Both the position numbers and the translations under genes were made by a program. From assembly GCA_020832405.1 (NCBI GenBank), contig JAFIET010000002.1, positions 62,001 through 126,000 on the forward strand: a stretch of DNA of 64,000 nt, written 5' to 3'. A model generated the notes under the pieces. The model saw only the letters and a list, made by a program, of their open reading frames with translations. It had not been told where the DNA came from and ran no database searches. How positions within the stretch are numbered: position 1 is the first letter of the stretch; every line of letters starts with the position of its first letter. This document shows positions 17,718 through 26,089 of the stretch, piece by piece. Origin of the DNA: Balneolales bacterium. Lineage in GTDB: Bacteria > Bacteroidota > Rhodothermia > Balneolales > Cyclonatronaceae.

Positions 17718-20237
17718 ATGGAAGCTTTATTTTTCGGATTTCTTTCTGGTCTCGAAGCAAGCTGGCCCGTATGGACCGCCGCGGCAGTCGCCGTGCTGAT
17801 CCTTGGCTTTACCGGTGCACCTCTGATGCTCTGGCTGCTCGGAACTGGCTTGCTGATGTGGGGCTATGCAGCCCCGACCTGGGCCTGGATTACGCTGGGC
17901 GTAATTGCGCTCTTTTTTGCCGTGAAGCCGGTTCGCCGTGCAACGCTCTCAAACGGCATCATGAAGGCCATGAAAGCCTTCAATTTTCTGCCCGTAATTT
18001 CGCAGACCGAGCAGACCGCCATCGATGCAGGCACGGTATGGATCGACGGAGAGCTTTTTTCCGGCAAGCCCGATTTCAACCGGATTCTAAATGAATCCTA
18101 CCCCGAGCTGAACGAGCGCGAGCAGGCCTTCCTGGATGATCAGGTTGAAAAGCTCTGCGCCATGACCAACGACTGGGAGGTTTTCCAAAACCGCGATCTT
18201 CCGCCCGATGTTTGGGAGTACATGCTGAAAGAGAAGTTCTTCGGCCTTATCATTCCTCAGGAATATGGCGGACTTGGTTTTTCTGCTCTTGCCAACAGTG
18301 CAATTGTTTCCAAACTTACGACCCGCTGCGGTCCGCTGGCCACAACCGTGATGGTACCCAACTCGCTGGGCCCGGCTGAACTTCTGATCCATTACGGTAC
18401 GCAGGAGCAGAAAGACTACTACCTGCCGCGTCTCGCCGTTGGTCAGGAAATTCCCTGTTTCGCATTAACCGAGCCTAATGCGGGCTCTGATGCAGGCGGC
18501 ATAAGCTCGAACGGCGTCGTTTTTAAGGGAGACGACGGCAAACTTTATCTGCGTCTGAATTGGGAAAAACGCTACATCACATTAGCTGCGATCTCAACAG
18601 TGTTGGGCCTTGCATTTAAACTTCGCGATCCTGAAAATCTGCTTGGAAAAGGTAAAGATCTTGGTATCACCTGTGCGCTTATCCCGACGGATTCCGGCGG
18701 AATTAAGCTTGGTGAGCGTCATGACCCTCTTGGTGTACCGTTCTACAATTGCCCGACCTCAGGGAAGGATGTAATCGTACCGGTAAGCGCCATTATTGGT
18801 GGTACCGATGGTGCCGGACTTGGCTGGAAGATGCTCATGGAGTGTCTGGCTGCCGGACGCGGTATTTCACTTCCGGCATCAAGTGCCGGCGGTATGAAAG
18901 CCATGCTGCGCGTTTCTGGTGCCTATGCCGCGGTTCGTAAGCAGTTCGGTCTGCCGATTGGCAAGTTTGAAGGCATCGAAGAGCCTGTCAGCCGCATTGC
19001 GGGGTACAGCTACATTTTTGAAGCAGCCCGCCGGTTTACCTGCGGCGCGCTTATGGATGGTGCCAAGCCTGCGGTGGTAACTGCTATAGCCAAATACAGC
19101 TTCACTGAATCTTTCAGGGAAGTCGTTAACGATACGATGGATGTGTTAGGTGGTGCGGCCATCTCCAAAGGCCCGAAAAACATGGTTGCCCATGCCTACT
19201 ATTCTGTTCCGGTTTCCATCACGGTTGAAGGTGCCAATATTCTCACCCGTACCCTGATGATTTTTGGTCAGGGCGCCATCCGCTGCCATCCGTATGCGCT
19301 TAAGGAAATTCAGGCGCTCACCAATAATGATCTCAAAGCTTTTGATGATGCTTTCTGGAAGCACATCGGTCATGTGGGGCACAATTTCTTCCGCTCGGTG
19401 CTGCTTAGCCTTACCCGCGGCCGCCTCGCTGGTTCGCCGGTTAACGGTGTGGCCGCGCCCTACTACCGCAAGATGTCATGGGCATCTGCCACCTTTGCTT
19501 TCATCGCGGATATCGCGATGGGTTCACTGGGCGGCGCGCTCAAAGTGCGCGAAAAACTCACCGGCCGTTTTGCTGACGTGCTGATCTGGATGTACCTCGG
19601 TACCTCCGTTCTTCGCCGGTTCGAAGCGGAAGGCCGCCGCAAAGAAGACGAAGCCTTCCTTCATTACGCCATGCAGCTGAGCTTTGCCAATATTCAGAAA
19701 GCTTTCGAAGGCATCTTCCGTCATCTTGATGTGCCTGGTCTTGGCTGGCTCTTCAAAGGCCCGGTTGCCCTGTGGGCGCGTACCAACACGCTAAGCACAG
19801 GCCCAAGCGATGATACTGCACAGCGCCTTGCCAAAGCCGTTCAGGTGCCGGGTCAGCAGCGCGACCGCTTCACCGAAGGCATGTTCATGCCAAAGCCGGA
19901 AGCCGATCCGCTTGCACAGCTTGAGCGCGCCTTCCGCCTCTCGGTTCAGTCAGAGGAAGTTGCCCGTAAAATCAAGGATGCCATCCGCAAGAAAACCCTG
20001 CCCCGCATCAAGCCGGCTTTGCTCCTCGATCAGGCACTTGAGAAAGCCGTCATCACGCAGGCTGACTATGACCTTGTGATGCTTGCTGAAAAAGAAAGAG
20101 CCGAGGCCATCCGCGTCGATTCCTTCACCCTCGAAGAGTACAAGCAAACGGCGCATATCCCGCAGCCAACCCTGAATGTTCGGAATGGCAAAGGAAACGC
20201 AAATGGCCTGAAAGATTTTCAGCAGGTGCTTAATTAA
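17718..20237 (+). CDS. fadE: Long-chain acyl-CoA dehydrogenase, FadE family
   Basis: An 839-residue FAD-dependent acyl-CoA dehydrogenase of the long FadE type; ordinary family members are about 380 residues. Residues 1-80 contain two or three hydrophobic membrane-associated segments. The catalytic flavoprotein part spans about 130-560, with the substrate and flavin motif CFALTEPNAGSDAGG and the helical PVSRIAGYSYIFEAAR and TVEGANILTRTLMIFGQGAI segments. A C-terminal extension specific to FadE fills 560-839. It catalyses the first dehydrogenation of fatty acyl-CoA. It is the last gene of the operon and is followed by a strong terminator. The electron acceptor genes (etfAB and a quinone reductase) are not in this window. 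Confidence 0.93.
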   Translation: MEALFFGFLSGLEASWPVWTAAAVAVLILGFTGAPLMLWLLGTGLLMWGYAAPTWAWITLGVIALFFAVKPVRRATLSNGIMKAMKAFNFLPVISQTEQTAIDAGTVWIDGELFSGKPDFNRILNESYPELNEREQAFLDDQVEKLCAMTNDWEVFQNRDLPPDVWEYMLKEKFFGLIIPQEYGGLGFSALANSAIVSKLTTRCGPLATTVMVPNSLGPAELLIHYGTQEQKDYYLPRLAVGQEIPCFALTEPNAGSDAGGISSNGVVFKGDDGKLYLRLNWEKRYITLAAISTVLGLAFKLRDPENLLGKGKDLGITCALIPTDSGGIKLGERHDPLGVPFYNCPTSGKDVIVPVSAIIGGTDGAGLGWKMLMECLAAGRGISLPASSAGGMKAMLRVSGAYAAVRKQFGLPIGKFEGIEEPVSRIAGYSYIFEAARRFTCGALMDGAKPAVVTAIAKYSFTESFREVVNDTMDVLGGAAISKGPKNMVAHAYYSVPVSITVEGANILTRTLMIFGQGAIRCHPYALKEIQALTNNDLKAFDDAFWKHIGHVGHNFFRSVLLSLTRGRLAGSPVNGVAAPYYRKMSWASATFAFIADIAMGSLGGALKVREKLTGRFADVLIWMYLGTSVLRRFEAEGRRKEDEAFLHYAMQLSFANIQKAFEGIFRHLDVPGLGWLFKGPVALWARTNTLSTGPSDDTAQRLAKAVQVPGQQRDRFTEGMFMPKPEADPLAQLERAFRLSVQSEEVARKIKDAIRKKTLPRIKPALLLDQALEKAVITQADYDLVMLAEKERAEAIRVDSFTLEEYKQTAHIPQPTLNVRNGKGNANGLKDFQQVLN

Positions 20238-20290
20238 TTAGCTTTTTTGCTGATTATCAGTTAAAAAACAAATACGTAGTGGTTAAGGTT

Positions 20291-20334
20291 GAGCCGGGTT
20301 CGGAAGTGCATCACTTTCGGGCCCGGCTTTTTTT
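20291..20334 (+). terminator. Rho-independent terminator of the beta-oxidation operon
   Basis: GC-rich stem (agccggg at 20292-20298 with cccggct at 20322-20328, extended imperfectly inside) followed by seven T. Confidence 0.85.
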
Positions 20335-20366
20335 AATCCCGCAATACAGAATCGGCGGTATCGGTC

Positions 20367-20717
20367 TCATTTCACCGCATTCAACAAAACGGCCTTTTCC
20401 CGGATCATTTCCAAAAAGGTTGGATTGGTTTTGGTAACATCATCATAAACCACATCAATTTTCTGATCACCGATTCCTTTCTTCACACGAACCAGAAAGC
20501 TGATTTTGTTATCAAGCGTGAAGGCAGACTTTTCGGGTTCCGGCAGTTGCAGCAACAGATCAATATCACCGCCTTTCTGAGTCAGATCGGCACGGGAACC
20601 AAAAAGGAGTACCGAAACTGAATCCCCAAAAACGGTCTTTGCAGCCTGATTTATGGCCGCAATCTCTTCCTCAGAGAGCCTTACAGGCTTGCCGGTGGTT
20701 GGGGGTTTGTATTCCAT
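20367..20717 (-). CDS. MNT-type minimal nucleotidyltransferase (putative antitoxin)
   Basis: A 116-residue nucleotidyltransferase of the MntA/HI0073 type. The active-site signature is present: FGSRAD at 39-44, then KGGDIDLLL with Asp51 and Asp53 as the metal-binding pair. A third acidic residue is probably in KIDVVYDD. In HEPN/MNT (type VII) toxin-antitoxin pairs, such proteins AMPylate the HEPN partner to neutralise it. The gene overlaps the end of the HEPN-like gene upstream by 37 bases, so the two are translated from one transcript in the order HEPN then MNT. Start is the ATG at 20717. Confidence 0.85.
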   Translation of the reverse strand: MEYKPPTTGKPVRLSEEEIAAINQAAKTVFGDSVSVLLFGSRADLTQKGGDIDLLLQLPEPEKSAFTLDNKISFLVRVKKGIGDQKIDVVYDDVTKTNPTFLEMIREKAVLLNAVK

Positions 20718-21187
20718 CCTCTTAAATTTAGTTCGTTTTTAATATGGTTATATACAGAGATCAAAACCTCTGAGTCTTCCCAAACTTTATTTAGTGCGAT
20801 AGCAGTTTCATTAATCGTTGACGGGTAATCATTCGAAATTATATTTCGGGTTTCCCGCAAAGAGCGCCATAAGTCTGCACTCCTGATAAGACCTACCTTC
20901 TCAAGTCTGTTTAAGGTATCGGTCATTGTATAACCGTTTGTAACTTCGTCTAAACATTGAAGGGTAAGCGGAAATAATGAACCCCCCATTTTGTCCTGTA
21001 GCTTGCTAAAACGGAATACAAGTTGGTCGGTATAAGTTAAGTAGCTTTTCTTATTGAAGGATATAAGCTCGGGTGAAAAGGGATACATTGGGCTAAGGTT
21101 CTCTCTTGCAAAGGAAATAGTCAATGCGTGTGAATCACACTGATAAATCACACCCAAAAGTTTGCTTTGTAACTCTTCCTTAATCAT
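20681..21187 (-). CDS. HEPN-like protein, partner of the MNT nucleotidyltransferase
   Basis: A 168-residue, mostly helical protein just upstream of, and overlapping, the MNT gene. It contains LRETRNIISNDYPST, which aligns with the RN-x3-H-x-Y active-site segment of HEPN RNases: Arg114 and Asn115 are kept and Tyr121 is in place, but the catalytic histidine position (119) is Asn. Assignment therefore rests on context plus this motif. If it is a true HEPN, it may be inactive as an RNase or act differently. The stop is TAA at 20683-20681. No transposase or integrase genes flank the pair. Confidence 0.65.
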   Translation of the reverse strand: MIKEELQSKLLGVIYQCDSHALTISFARENLSPMYPFSPELISFNKKSYLTYTDQLVFRFSKLQDKMGGSLFPLTLQCLDEVTNGYTMTDTLNRLEKVGLIRSADLWRSLRETRNIISNDYPSTINETAIALNKVWEDSEVLISVYNHIKNELNLRGWNTNPQPPASL

Positions 21188-21275
21188 AGATCACTTTCTC
21201 TCAAATAATGGGTTTAAGTAATTTATGATTATTGATTTAAATGAAAGCTATAACATGCTGCCATTAAGAGCATCA

Positions 21276-21971
21276 TCAAAATCCGAAACTTAACGTCAGC
21301 CCGTGAAACAGCTGCATGCTGCCATCAGGCAGAGCCGTGAGGAAGGTGTCTGGCATGGCGCTCAGGCGGTTTAGCCGGGCAGAGGAATTCCACAAAAGCC
21401 AGGCATCGAAAGCCATCAGGAAGGCGCCCTGCACCATCACGGCACTGCCAAACTGCCGTACCCTGCTGCTGCTGCCCAGATAGTTCATGGTAAAACCCGT
21501 TGCAATGTAGCCGGCATTAAGTCCTGAGTTTACGGCCAGAATCCTGTTGAAGAGCATTTCATCGCGCATCACGGTCTCAAAGCTTACGCCCGCGGTGTAG
21601 CTGTCGGCATTGGCAAGGGCAAAAGCTGCGATGCCCGCATTTACCAGGCCCCAGCCGGCTGTCATGAGTCCGAAATCACGCAGGCCTTCGCTGCTGAAAG
21701 CAAGGGCACTGCCGCCAATCAGATTTGCGCTGCCCCAGCCCAGCAGTATGAGCATGGCAAGGCGCTCCTGCCGGAGCCTTTCGTTGCCGGGCTTCAGCCA
21801 GTCATTTCCGGTTGTAACAGTTAACGAATGGATGGCGGGCATGTCGCGGGCTGAATCACCCCCGTTTTGACTGAAAGCGGTACGGGCATCTGTTGCAATA
21901 AAAAACAGAAAAAGCAGCATCAGTACTGCCGGATGGTATAGGAAAGTGGACTTTTGGGCGGATGGAATCAT
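21276..21971 (-). CDS. Integral membrane protein of unknown function (DUF6992-like)
   Basis: About 231 residues starting at the ATG at 21971; a TTG at 22013 would add 14. A hydrophobic signal or anchor segment lies near residues 10-35. Several glycine-rich membrane segments follow (MLILLGWGSANLIGGSAL, GLMTAGWGLVNAGIAAFAL, NAGYIATGFTMNYLG, AMVQGAFLMAFDAWLLW). The alternating GW/GLxN pattern recalls a Bacteroidota membrane family that I tentatively identify as DUF6992, from memory only. No catalytic motif is visible. It is a single gene between the HEPN/MNT pair and the M16 peptidase operon, and nothing in the context gives a function. Confidence 0.6.
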   Translation of the reverse strand: MIPSAQKSTFLYHPAVLMLLFLFFIATDARTAFSQNGGDSARDMPAIHSLTVTTGNDWLKPGNERLRQERLAMLILLGWGSANLIGGSALAFSSEGLRDFGLMTAGWGLVNAGIAAFALANADSYTAGVSFETVMRDEMLFNRILAVNSGLNAGYIATGFTMNYLGSSSRVRQFGSAVMVQGAFLMAFDAWLLWNSSARLNRLSAMPDTFLTALPDGSMQLFHGLTLSFGF

Positions 21972-22202
21972 GGTAAAAATCGTTTGGTAAATGGAGCGTA
22001 ACACAGTCTTCAATCTAACGTTTGTGCAGGGAATTCCCTCAAATAGGTGTATTTTACAAACTGTTCGTCAATAATTGCCCTAAATCTGCTAAGCCGGATT
22101 TGACCGAACAATGCCGGTTCATGTGCCGGCTTTGGTTACGCCTTTAATGAGCGGAATATCAATATCATCAATAATCATTATAACCAATACTCTTTCATTC
22201 CT

Positions 22203-23717
22203 ATGAAACAGCTTATGCTTATAGTTGTTCTGCTGTTTGTTTCCGGATTTCAGCCGGTACAGGCGCAGAGCCTCGAAGCTTTCGAGCAGCGGGTTACCGA
22301 GTTCACCCTCGATAACGGCCTGCATTTTATCATCATTCAGCGGGATGTTGCTCCGGTGGCATCTTTTGTCACTTTTGGCAACATCGGCTCAGTTGACGAG
22401 CCTGTCGGGCAGACGGGCATCACACATATTTTTGAGCACATGGCTTTCAAAGGCACGCACACCATTGGCACAACCGATATAGAAGCGGAAATGCCCCTCA
22501 TTATGGCGATGGATGATGCCTACCGCGCCTGGCACCGCGAGCACACAAGCCGACAGCCGGATGAGGTGCGTGTTGCCGAGTTATGGGCTGAGTTTGAGCG
22601 CCTGCGCGATGAAGCTCAGCAATTTGTGGTCAACAACGAGTTTTCAACCATCATCGACCGGGAAGGCGCTGTTGGCATGAATGCTTTCGTAAGTGCCGAT
22701 GCCACCGGCTATTTCTACAGCCTGCCCCAAAACCGTGCCGAGCTTTGGTTTAAGCTGGAAGCGGATCGTTTTATGAACCCTGTGATGCGCGAATTTTATC
22801 AGGAGAAGGATGTGATCTGGGAAGAGCGCCGCGACCGAACCGATAACAACCCGACAGGCCGTCTTGTTGAGGAGTTTTTGTCGGTTGCATTTTCGGCGCA
22901 CCCGTACCGTAACCCGCCGATTGGCTGGCCTTCTGATATCGACGCGGTTACCATCCGTGAAACCCTCGCTTTCTATGAAGCCTACTTTATCCCGCAAAAC
23001 CTCACCATGGCCATTGCCGGGGATGTGGATCCTGCCGAGATGCGCCGCCTTGCCGAAAAATACTTTGGGAGCTGGCCTGCACGCGAAGACTCCCCCCGTG
23101 TGGTAACTGTTGAGCCACCTCAGCGGGGCGAGCGCCGGCTTACGATTGAAGATCAAAGCCAGCCCGTTATGCTAATTGGCTATAAAAGTGTAGATGAGCA
23201 GCATCCTGATTTTGCGCCACTAAGCATGCTCGCTTCTATCATGTTTGACGGCCGCACTTCCCGTTTAAATCGCAGTCTTGTAGTTGAAGAGCAGCTGGCC
23301 CTGCAGGTACAGGGTTTCAATGGTTTCCCGGGTACCCGTTTCCCGGGCCTTTTCCTGATGATCGGGGTGCCCAATGCAGGTGTTGAAACCGCTGAAATAG
23401 AACAGCGCATCTATGAAGAAATTGAGCGCATTAAAAACGAAGGCGTCACCGAGACCGAGCTTGAACGGGTTCGCACTCAGGCGCGCGCATCTACCATTCG
23501 CGGCCTAACGAGTAATATGAATATCGCGCTTTCCTTTGCCCAAACCCATGCCCGTACCGGCGATTGGCGCAATACCTTCCGCGATATCGACCGCCTTTCT
23601 GAAGTTACTGTAGAAGATATTCAGCGTGTTGCGCAGCAATACCTCGTTCCGCAGTCCCGCACGGTCGGCAAAATCGTGAATTCCGATACGCCCGTTGCAA
23701 CCCAATCTGATAACTGA
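22203..23717 (+). CDS. M16 family zinc metallopeptidase, catalytic subunit, exported
   Basis: A 504-residue M16 (insulinase/pitrilysin/processing peptidase-like) enzyme with an N-terminal signal peptide (about 1-20, ending near VQAQS). The inverted zinc motif HxxEH is intact at His75, Glu78 and His79 (THIFEHMAFKGT). The downstream acidic ligand is probably in KDVIWEERRDR. The second, structural M16 domain covers about 240-490. The gene after it, 15 bases downstream, encodes a lipoprotein M16 homologue lacking the zinc motif. This is the classic active/inactive two-subunit arrangement, so the product probably works as a heterodimer in the periplasm or at the membrane on peptides. The insert between the zinc motif and the next conserved block is rather long. 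Confidence 0.92.
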   Translation: MKQLMLIVVLLFVSGFQPVQAQSLEAFEQRVTEFTLDNGLHFIIIQRDVAPVASFVTFGNIGSVDEPVGQTGITHIFEHMAFKGTHTIGTTDIEAEMPLIMAMDDAYRAWHREHTSRQPDEVRVAELWAEFERLRDEAQQFVVNNEFSTIIDREGAVGMNAFVSADATGYFYSLPQNRAELWFKLEADRFMNPVMREFYQEKDVIWEERRDRTDNNPTGRLVEEFLSVAFSAHPYRNPPIGWPSDIDAVTIRETLAFYEAYFIPQNLTMAIAGDVDPAEMRRLAEKYFGSWPAREDSPRVVTVEPPQRGERRLTIEDQSQPVMLIGYKSVDEQHPDFAPLSMLASIMFDGRTSRLNRSLVVEEQLALQVQGFNGFPGTRFPGLFLMIGVPNAGVETAEIEQRIYEEIERIKNEGVTETELERVRTQARASTIRGLTSNMNIALSFAQTHARTGDWRNTFRDIDRLSEVTVEDIQRVAQQYLVPQSRTVGKIVNSDTPVATQSDN

Positions 23718-23732
23718 AATTAAGCCAAACCC

Positions 23733-25850
23733 ATGAGAAACAATTTTAAAAGCCTGTTCCTGTTTCTGTTTGCGGCTGCTGTTCTTGCTACAGCTTGTGC
23801 AGGACCTTCACAAACAGCGTATGAGCCGCAATTCAGGTTTATTGACCGTCCGGAAACCCTTGATTTTCCGGAGCTGAATCCTATTGTTGTACCGGAAGTA
23901 CACACCTTTGAGTTTAACGGCATCACTTTTTATCTCGTTGAAGATAATGAGGTGCCACTCATCAGCCTGAGCGCCATAATCCGCGCTGGTTCGTGGATGG
24001 AGCCTAACGATAAAGTCGGCCTTGCAAGCATTACGGGCGAGGTGATGCGTACCGGCGGTACAGTAAACATCCCCGGTGATGAACTCAATGAACTGCTTGA
24101 GGGCCGGGCAGCTTCCATCGAAACTTCTTTTGGCCTGAGTTCAGGCAGTGCAGGCATGAGCGTGCTCCGTGAAGATTTCGAGGAATTACTTCCCATATTC
24201 ATTGAAGTACTTACACAGCCGGCTTTCCCGCAGGATAAACTGGATCTGGCACTCACGCAGCGCCGCAGCATTATCGGCCGCCGGAACGATCAGCCGTCAG
24301 GCATTGCAGCACGTGAGTTCCGTCATCTTATCTATGGAAAAAACAGCGTGTTCAGCAGCGTACAGGAGTATGATGACCTGAACAACATTTCCCTTGCGGA
24401 TCTGGCTGACTTCCACAGCCGCGCAGTGAATGCAAATAATCTGTTAATCGGAATTTCCGGTGATTTTTCTGTTGATGAAATTCGTCCGGTGCTCGAGCGC
24501 TATTTTGCCGCAGTTGAGCAGGGTACGCCAAACGAATTGGATTTCCCTGCTGTGAATTACACGGAGGGGCCGTCCATCAACTTCATCCCAAGAACGGATA
24601 TGAATCAGGCAATAATCCGGATGGGCCATATAGGCGGTTTTCGTGATAACCCGGATTATGCCGCGCTTCAGGTGATGAACCAAATGCTGAGTGGTGGGTT
24701 TTCCGGTCGTTTGATGCAGGAGGTGCGTACGCGCCAGGGCCTTGCCTACTCCGTAAGCGGCTCTTTCGGCAGCGGCACCCTGTTCCAGGGGCAGTTCTTT
24801 GCCGGGCTGAGTACCGCGAGTGAAACGACCGGCCGCGCCATCAACGCGACCATCAATGAAATCCGACGCCTGCAGGATGAGCCTGTAACACAGGAAGAAC
24901 TCGATGAAACCCGCGACCGCTTCCTGAATTCGCTTGCGTTTCGCTATTCCAGCCGGGCTGCAGCGCTCAGTGAGCGCATCAACAACGCTTACATAGGCCT
25001 GCCTTTCGATGCCTTCGAGCAGTACGTAGAGCAGGTGCGCCTTGTAACCCCTGAAGATATTCAGCGCGTTGCGCGTGAGTATCTGAGGCCTGAAGCCCTG
25101 CACATTCTCGTAGTGGGTAACCCGAATGAAATCGGGGATCAGCTTGAGCGTTTCGGAGAAGTGCGCGAAATCGACATCACCATACCGCGCCCGGGCGCTT
25201 CTGAACCGCGGCCTGTTGCCTCGGGTGATGCGCAGGCCGGTCGCGAGTGGGCGGGCCGCATGGCCAGCGCCGTGCTCGGCGGCTCCGCCATCGAAACGCT
25301 GAAATACGAAGGCAGCTTCGCCTCAAGTCAGCTCCCGCCGGGCATAACCATCGATGTGAATGTGAACTACAACTTCGCCGAAAACAGCGTTGTTCAGGTG
25401 CTGAACACGCCGATGGGTTCTCAAACCATCGGATTTGCCAACGGTGCAGCGTATGTCGAAGCCATGGGGCAGCGGCAGAATCTGCCTGCTGAGGCCGCTG
25501 CTTCTTACCGCCGCATGCTCGAGCTTCACTATGTTACCCTCGCCCTTAAAGCCATGCACGGTACCCTTGCCGTTGAATACACCGGCACTGAAACTCATGA
25601 AGGCCGCGAGTTTGCCGTCCTTTACCTGTCCGGCTCCGAATCGACCCTCAAACTTGATGCTGAAACATCCCTGCCGGTTCAGCTCAGCTACATGGAGTTT
25701 GTGCCGCAGCTTGGTGCCGAGGCTGAAATGGTGATGCGCTTCGAAAACTGGACGAGCGGCAGTGGCATTCAGGCCGCTCTTATGCAGCGCCAGCTGATGA
25801 ACGGCGATGAAGTGAGTACATACACCTTCCGCACTCATACCGCCGAATAG
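23733..25850 (+). CDS. M16 family non-catalytic subunit, lipoprotein with C-terminal extension
   Basis: A 705-residue M16 homologue. A lipoprotein signal (LATAC, with lipidated Cys22) anchors it to a membrane. Where the zinc motif would be, the sequence reads LASITGEVMRTGG, so the HxxEH residues are absent. The RxGLAYSVSG segment typical of the substrate-binding non-catalytic subunit is present. Residues about 490-705 form an extra domain with beta-rich character (GTLAVEYTGTETHEGREF and following), which I do not recognise. It resembles periplasmic lipoprotein-carrier or outer-membrane-associated folds only vaguely. It is cotranscribed with the active subunit and followed by a strong terminator. 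Confidence 0.88.
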   Translation: MRNNFKSLFLFLFAAAVLATACAGPSQTAYEPQFRFIDRPETLDFPELNPIVVPEVHTFEFNGITFYLVEDNEVPLISLSAIIRAGSWMEPNDKVGLASITGEVMRTGGTVNIPGDELNELLEGRAASIETSFGLSSGSAGMSVLREDFEELLPIFIEVLTQPAFPQDKLDLALTQRRSIIGRRNDQPSGIAAREFRHLIYGKNSVFSSVQEYDDLNNISLADLADFHSRAVNANNLLIGISGDFSVDEIRPVLERYFAAVEQGTPNELDFPAVNYTEGPSINFIPRTDMNQAIIRMGHIGGFRDNPDYAALQVMNQMLSGGFSGRLMQEVRTRQGLAYSVSGSFGSGTLFQGQFFAGLSTASETTGRAINATINEIRRLQDEPVTQEELDETRDRFLNSLAFRYSSRAAALSERINNAYIGLPFDAFEQYVEQVRLVTPEDIQRVAREYLRPEALHILVVGNPNEIGDQLERFGEVREIDITIPRPGASEPRPVASGDAQAGREWAGRMASAVLGGSAIETLKYEGSFASSQLPPGITIDVNVNYNFAENSVVQVLNTPMGSQTIGFANGAAYVEAMGQRQNLPAEAAASYRRMLELHYVTLALKAMHGTLAVEYTGTETHEGREFAVLYLSGSESTLKLDAETSLPVQLSYMEFVPQLGAEAEMVMRFENWTSGSGIQAALMQRQLMNGDEVSTYTFRTHTAE

Positions 25851-25875
25851 GTTTAGTCTAAGAATAAATCTTTAC

Positions 25876-25914
25876 AAAGGCCGCATCTTCACGGATGTGG
25901 CCTTTCTTTTTGTT
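25876..25914 (+). terminator. Rho-independent terminator of the M16 peptidase operon
   Basis: A 12-base stem with one G-T pair (25876-25887 with 25894-25905) followed by a CTTTTTGTT tail. Confidence 0.87.
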
Positions 25915-26089
25915 ATTTTTTAAGTTAGGAGAAATTTCACTGATGGTCTGGGAATTCAGAGTGAGCTTTTTGTAGCTGTATGAAAATTATGTTCCTTATA
26001 TTTAAAGGAGTTTATATAAATAAATATCCTTAAGGTCTGCTTTTGGTGCCCAAGCACTGTAATCAGTTAAAAAATTTGAGGTTGTGCGG

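Noticed and set aside
24444-25103. Minus-strand frame of 219 codons
   Set aside because: Antisense shadow within the M16 non-catalytic subunit gene.
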